A stretch of 64,000 bases of DNA from Hofstenia miamia (Eukaryota > Xenacoelomorpha > Acoela > Hofsteniidae). Shown piece by piece: positions 60,313-64,000 of the stretch. Every line of letters begins with the position of its first letter. Within the stretch, counting starts at the first letter, position 1. The notes under the pieces were generated by a model. It was not told the DNA's origin. It saw only the letters and a program-made list of their open reading frames with translations, and ran no database searches. The position numbers and the translations under genes were made by a program. The stretch covers positions 51,386-115,385 of the forward strand of contig CABFPE010000777.1 in NCBI GenBank assembly GCA_900660155.1. The letters are read 5' to 3'.

Positions 60313-61477
60313 TATGTAATTCAATAGCGTGGATCAAGTCGTTTTTTTGTATCAATGCAAGTGCAGAACGTAATAGTGCCATTCAACATTGAATGTTGAT
60401 TCAGTGGTATACATTTTATAAATAGGAGTTCTAAGGCTCTAAGTATCTAAACAATAACACCATATTTAATGGTAACTCTCCATTTAACTCTTATCGGTAT
60501 ATATTGCAAGTGAATAGAAATAGTAGTGGTTTAGAACTTATAGAAACTATAAGTAAACATGCCCACAGCCCACTGTCCCTTAAAGCAAAATCAATAAAAT
60601 CCCATAATTCACTATTAGATTATATTTTCAAAGTAATTAACTAAAGGTGGCGGATTTTGTTCTTTACCTTGGATTATTTTGATTTCCGGATCACCACGGA
60701 CATTAAGCTCTGATTATAAATTGGACTTAAAATTTAGATTCAAAATCATCATCATCGATGTTTGGAGGAAATCACAACGTGGCATCAATTGCTAAAATCT
60801 ATCTTGGAATAATTATTTACATAGGATTAGCAATATTCGTTATTAAAATTTGCAATATTAAAAGCATTGGGTGATTTGTCTTGAATTTTTGGATTGTGCC
60901 TTTAAATGAATAATGTTCTTTCAACTGTAAAAACGCATTATGTAATGAGAAAAAACGGACCGAAACAGCAATGTCGGTTACAACCGGTTAAAAAGAGGAT
61001 TATTGAACTGTAAATCTTGTGAAACCATTTAAAGCGGTCAAAACCGGTAATTTACAATGTGAGGACCAGTCAAAGCCGGTTGCCGACATGGGGGTGTCGA
61101 ACCGGTCACAGGTCAGGGGTGATCGTAACCGGACAGGTTATGTTAGCCAATTAGGAGTAGCGCTTCCATATCTGCTCGGTCGTACATGCACAATCAAAAC
61201 AAACATAGTAGTTCTCAACGCTTAAGTTTTGCAATAAGTATTTGAAATTACTTTCATATTATTAAATTCCTATATGTTTATTGTGAACATTTTGTACTTA
61301 TTTGAACCGAATTGTTTTTCAACTATACGATTGTGAAGGTGAAGCAGAACAATTTAAATACTTAAATTAGAAGAATGAATAGCTGATACCGTATTATTTG
61401 GGAAATATTCCTTGCTTAATTTTAGTTCTAAATTCTTTTGTTTCATTGGATTAACTTTCACAGTACTATTTAGATCA

Positions 61478-61737
61478 ATGACTTCCAACACTGTGTGTGC
61501 CCTCGCAGGCACCCTACTGATACTAACAGTGATTTTATCTCTTACCAAACAAAGTTATGAATTGGAAACTGCGGAATTCAAATCTGGCAATACATATGAA
61601 GAGAATAGAAAAAAGCGTGGACTTGCCTGGGAATTCGCAAAAAGACATCCTTGGGATAAACGCGGGATGGCTTGGGAATTCGCAAAAAGAGACGATGGTG
61701 GTGAAGGAAAACGCGGGATGGCATGGGAGTTTGCCAA
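61478..61737 (+). pseudogene. Truncated assembly copy of the neuropeptide precursor
   Basis: Identical to 63255-63514: signal peptide, GLAWEFA, HPWD spacer and the next GMAWEFA repeats, then cut off by the N at 61738 within the third repeat. It looks like a contig that stopped inside the 51-nt coding repeats. It should not be counted as a second gene. Confidence 0.85.
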
Positions 61738-62029
61738 NTTCATTATTGATATCATATTGCAAGAATAAGAACATCACAGCATCATATATAATACAGAATT
61801 ATTGTCAGAAATATCTTTATGTATTTGATTGAATTTCAGCAGATATAATTAATACTTTCCTTAAATATAATAATAATAATAATAATACTACAAACCAAGA
61901 TCACTTCCAATTTTGCTGTAAATTAAGCACACGTACAGTACGAAAAAGTTTAAGATATTTTACTTGTACAATAATGAAGTCTTCAACATCTTATTGGCCT
62001 AGAACTTACTGAAGAAGTCGAGAATATAT

Positions 62030-62089
<60 letters not shown>

Positions 62090-62159
62090 TATGTAATTCA
62101 ATAGCGTGGATCAAGTCGTTTTTTTGTATCAATGCAAGTGCAGAACGTAATAGTGCCAT

Positions 62160-62202
62160 TCAACATTGAATGTTGATTCAGTGGTATACATTTTATAAAT
62201 AG
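62160..62202 (+). promoter_or_regulatory. Candidate core promoter: palindrome plus TATA box
   Basis: TATAAATAG at 62194-62202 is a good TATA box. Just upstream, TCAACATT-g-AATGTTGA (62160-62176) is a perfect 8-bp inverted repeat around one base. If used, transcription would start about 62225, with a non-coding first exon and an intron ending at the tttcacag acceptor (63233-63240), 14 bp before the ATG. This is inference; the same sequences occur in the duplicate block at 60383-60425. Confidence 0.3.
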
Positions 62203-62750
62203 GAGTTCTAAGGCTCTAAGTATCTAAACAATAACACCATATTTAATGGTAACTCTCCATTTAACTCTTATCGGTATATATTGCAAGTGAATAGAAATAG
62301 TAGTGGTTTAGAACTTATAGAAACTATAAGTAAACATGCCCACAGCCCACTGTCCCTTAAAGCAAAATCAATAAAATCCCATAATTCACTATTAGATTAT
62401 ATTTTCAAAGTAATTAACTAAAGGTGGCGGATTTTGTTCTTTACCTTGGATTATTTTGATTTCCGGATCACCACGGACATTAAGCTCTGATTATAAATTG
62501 GACTTAAAATTTAGATTCAAAATCATCATCATCGATGTTTGGAGGAAATCACAACGTGGCATCAATTGCTAAAATCTATCTTGGAATAATTATTTACATA
62601 GGATTAGCAATATTCGTTATTAAAATTTGCAATATTAAAAGCATTGGGTGATTTGTCTTGAATTTTTGGATTGTGCCTTTAAATGAATAATGTTCTTTCA
62701 ACTGTAAAAACGCATTATGTAATGAGAAAAAACGGACCGAAACAGCAATG

Positions 62751-62911
62751 TCGGTTACAACCGGTTAAAAAGAGGATTATTGAACTGTAAATCTTGTGAA
62801 ACCATTTAAAGCGGTCAAAACCGGTAATTTACAATGTGAGGACCAGTCAAAGCCGGTTGCCGACATGGGGGTGTCGAACCGGTCACAGGTCAGGGGTGAT
62901 CGTAACCGGAC
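62751..62911. promoter_or_regulatory. Cluster of CCGG(T) motifs upstream of the neuropeptide gene
   Basis: Within 160 bp there are tcggtt, AACCGGTT (62759-62766), agcggtc, AACCGGTA (62819-62826), AGCCGGTT (62851-62858), AACCGGTC (62877-62884) and AACCGGAC (62904-62911). AACCGGTT is the known Grainyhead/CP2-family consensus. Such CG-rich words are rare in this AT-rich window. The role is inferred; a degenerate tandem repeat is the alternative. Confidence 0.35.
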
Positions 62912-63254
62912 AGGTTATGTTAGCCAATTAGGAGTAGCGCTTCCATATCTGCTCGGTCGTACATGCACAATCAAAACAAACATAGTAGTTCTCAACGCTT
63001 AAGTTTTGCAATAAGTATTTGAAATTACTTTCATATTATTAAATTCCTATATGTTTATTGTGAACATTTTGTACTTATTTGAACCGAATTGTTTTTCAAC
63101 TATACGATTGTGAAGGTGAAGCAGAACAATTTAAATACTTAAATTAGAAGAATGAATAGCTGATACCGTATTATTTGGGAAATATTCCTTGCTTAATTTT
63201 AGTTCTAAATTCTTTTGTTTCATTGGATTAACTTTCACAGTACTATTTAGATCA

Positions 63255-63704
63255 ATGACTTCCAACACTGTGTGTGCCCTCGCAGGCACCCTACTGATAC
63301 TAACAGTGATTTTATCTCTTACCAAACAAAGTTATGAATTGGAAACTGCGGAATTCAAATCTGGCAATACATATGAAGAGAATAGAAAAAAGCGTGGACT
63401 TGCCTGGGAATTCGCAAAAAGACATCCTTGGGATAAACGCGGGATGGCTTGGGAATTCGCAAAAAGAGACGATGGTGGTGAAGGAAAACGCGGGATGGCA
63501 TGGGAGTTTGCCAAAAGAAACAACGACGATAACTCAAAACGCGGAATGGCCTGGGAGTTTGCAAAAAGAGATGCAGCGGATGAAGGAAAACGCGGAATGG
63601 CCTGGGAGTTTGCAAAGCGAAATGGAGATAAAGATAATAAACGCGGAATGGCATGGGAGTTTGCCAAAAGAAGTGGAGACAATGCTTGGGAATTCGAAGC
63701 TTAA
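63255..63704 (+). CDS. Neuropeptide precursor encoding GLAWEFA and five GMAWEFA peptides
   Basis: A secreted prohormone, 149 residues from the chosen Met. I start at the Met (MTSNTVCALAGTLLILTVIL) just after a good splice acceptor (tttcacag at 63233-63240), because it opens a classical signal peptide; the frame is open to a Met at 63189, giving 171 residues. After a short acidic linker (SYELETAEFKSGNTYEEN), KKR precedes GLAWEFA, then KR-HPWD-KR, then five GMAWEFA copies, each bounded by KR, with six-residue acidic spacers DDGGEG, NNDDNS, DAADEG and NGDKDN. The precursor ends SGDNAWEFEA, a decayed seventh copy. The unit is 17 codons. No Gly precedes the KR sites, so the products should have a free C-terminal Ala rather than an amide. 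I recognise no known family; the -FA terminus is faintly like pedal peptide/orcokinin peptides (-GFA). Confidence 0.9.
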   Translation: MTSNTVCALAGTLLILTVILSLTKQSYELETAEFKSGNTYEENRKKRGLAWEFAKRHPWDKRGMAWEFAKRDDGGEGKRGMAWEFAKRNNDDNSKRGMAWEFAKRDAADEGKRGMAWEFAKRNGDKDNKRGMAWEFAKRSGDNAWEFEA

Positions 63705-63779
63705 GCGTATATTTTAGTTTGATATTGAACTCTTTGTGCATTGCGTTTATTGAAATTTTATTTAAAATTATTGCCTTAA

Positions 63780-63785
63780 AATAAA
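63780..63785 (+). terminator. Probable polyadenylation signal of the neuropeptide gene
   Basis: AATAAA 76 bp after the stop codon; a second AATAAA follows at 63837-63842. Confidence 0.55.
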
Positions 63786-64000
63786 TTACAGAATATGGTA
63801 GCTTCTTTCTAATGGCCTTCGTGCTATCTCCTTACAATAAAAAATGTTTCAAAGTTTATTTCATGAGTACACATAATTTTTATCACTGGTTTTGTTTGCA
63901 CTCCCTATTATCATATGTACCACGTTATGATTTTTTTCAAATTAATAAAAAAGTGAACCTATTTAGCAAAACATTAAATTATGGAAGTACAATAAACGTT

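Larger units (their letters stand above)
59962..61737. repeat. 1776-bp block repeated at 61739-63514
   Basis: 61739-63514 repeats 59962-61737 at offset 1777 with no difference seen, and a single N (61738) lies at the join. The right contig is the longer and completes the gene. Read as two overlapping contigs placed in tandem, not a biological duplication. Confidence 0.88.

Noticed and set aside
61019-61225. 68-codon frame (and its twin at 62796-63002)
   Set aside because: It begins with GTG, not ATG, lies over the CCGG motif cluster and shows no protein features.
61412-63704. Two tandem neuropeptide genes
   Set aside because: No difference seen over 1776 bp and a single N at the join indicate one gene assembled twice.
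63332-63741. Long frames on both strands over the neuropeptide repeats
   Set aside because: Shadows produced by the 51-nt coding repeat in other frames; they lack a signal peptide and processing logic.
1-64000. CRISPR array, operon or prokaryotic signals
   Set aside because: None seen; introns, poly(A) signals and eukaryotic transposons show this is animal nuclear DNA.

Overview
The window is AT-rich animal DNA with spliced genes, very few host genes and many transposable elements. Introns, polyadenylation signals, a cytosolic chaperonin (CCT) gene and a dibasic-processed neuropeptide precursor all point to a bilaterian-type invertebrate. I cannot name the phylum from sequence alone. Two host genes are convincing. 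The first is CCT4 (TCP-1 delta) at 19716-25118 on the + strand; ten exons can be traced and join to an intact 527-residue protein. The second is an apparently undescribed neuropeptide precursor at 63255-63704 on the + strand. It encodes one GLAWEFA and five GMAWEFA peptides between KR sites, separated by acidic spacers.

Layout. 1-2279 and 7081-7312 are the two sides of a broken Ty3/gypsy-like pol fossil, split by a decayed minus-strand LINE (2280-7080). That LINE region is also scrambled by unmerged contig overlaps marked with single Ns. 7313-9960 is a decayed, relatively GC-rich, coding-like block I cannot assign. 11585-13285 is a Penelope-like remnant carrying a nested Tc1 element (11869-13142) with perfect TA duplication, near-perfect 27-bp ends and an intact DD34E transposase frame. 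14800-18330 is a decayed CR1-type LINE (minus), followed by a small RT scrap. CCT4 comes next, with a textbook piggyBac-type MITE in its last intron. 27280-29990 holds old LINE RT pieces (minus). 30239-34376 is a LINE with both ORFs open. 35505-36801 is a mariner-like element with one in-frame stop, and 37300-37740 is an older Tc1 scrap. 38211-38546 is a hAT-type MITE. From 40 to 59 kb the sequence is almost gene-free and AT-rich, with MITEs, (TA)n arrays, LINE scraps and a second Penelope-like 3' end. 59962-63514 contains a 1776-bp block present twice with an N at the join. I read this as an assembly overlap, so the neuropeptide gene is probably single-copy.

How it fits together. CCT4 and the neuropeptide gene share no pathway; they are simply the two host loci in a transposon-laden interval. 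The neuropeptide locus has the most new-biology potential: within-gene tandem amplification with almost only synonymous change in the peptide codons, a plausible TATA promoter about 1 kb upstream, and a cluster of CCGG(T) motifs resembling Grainyhead sites in between.
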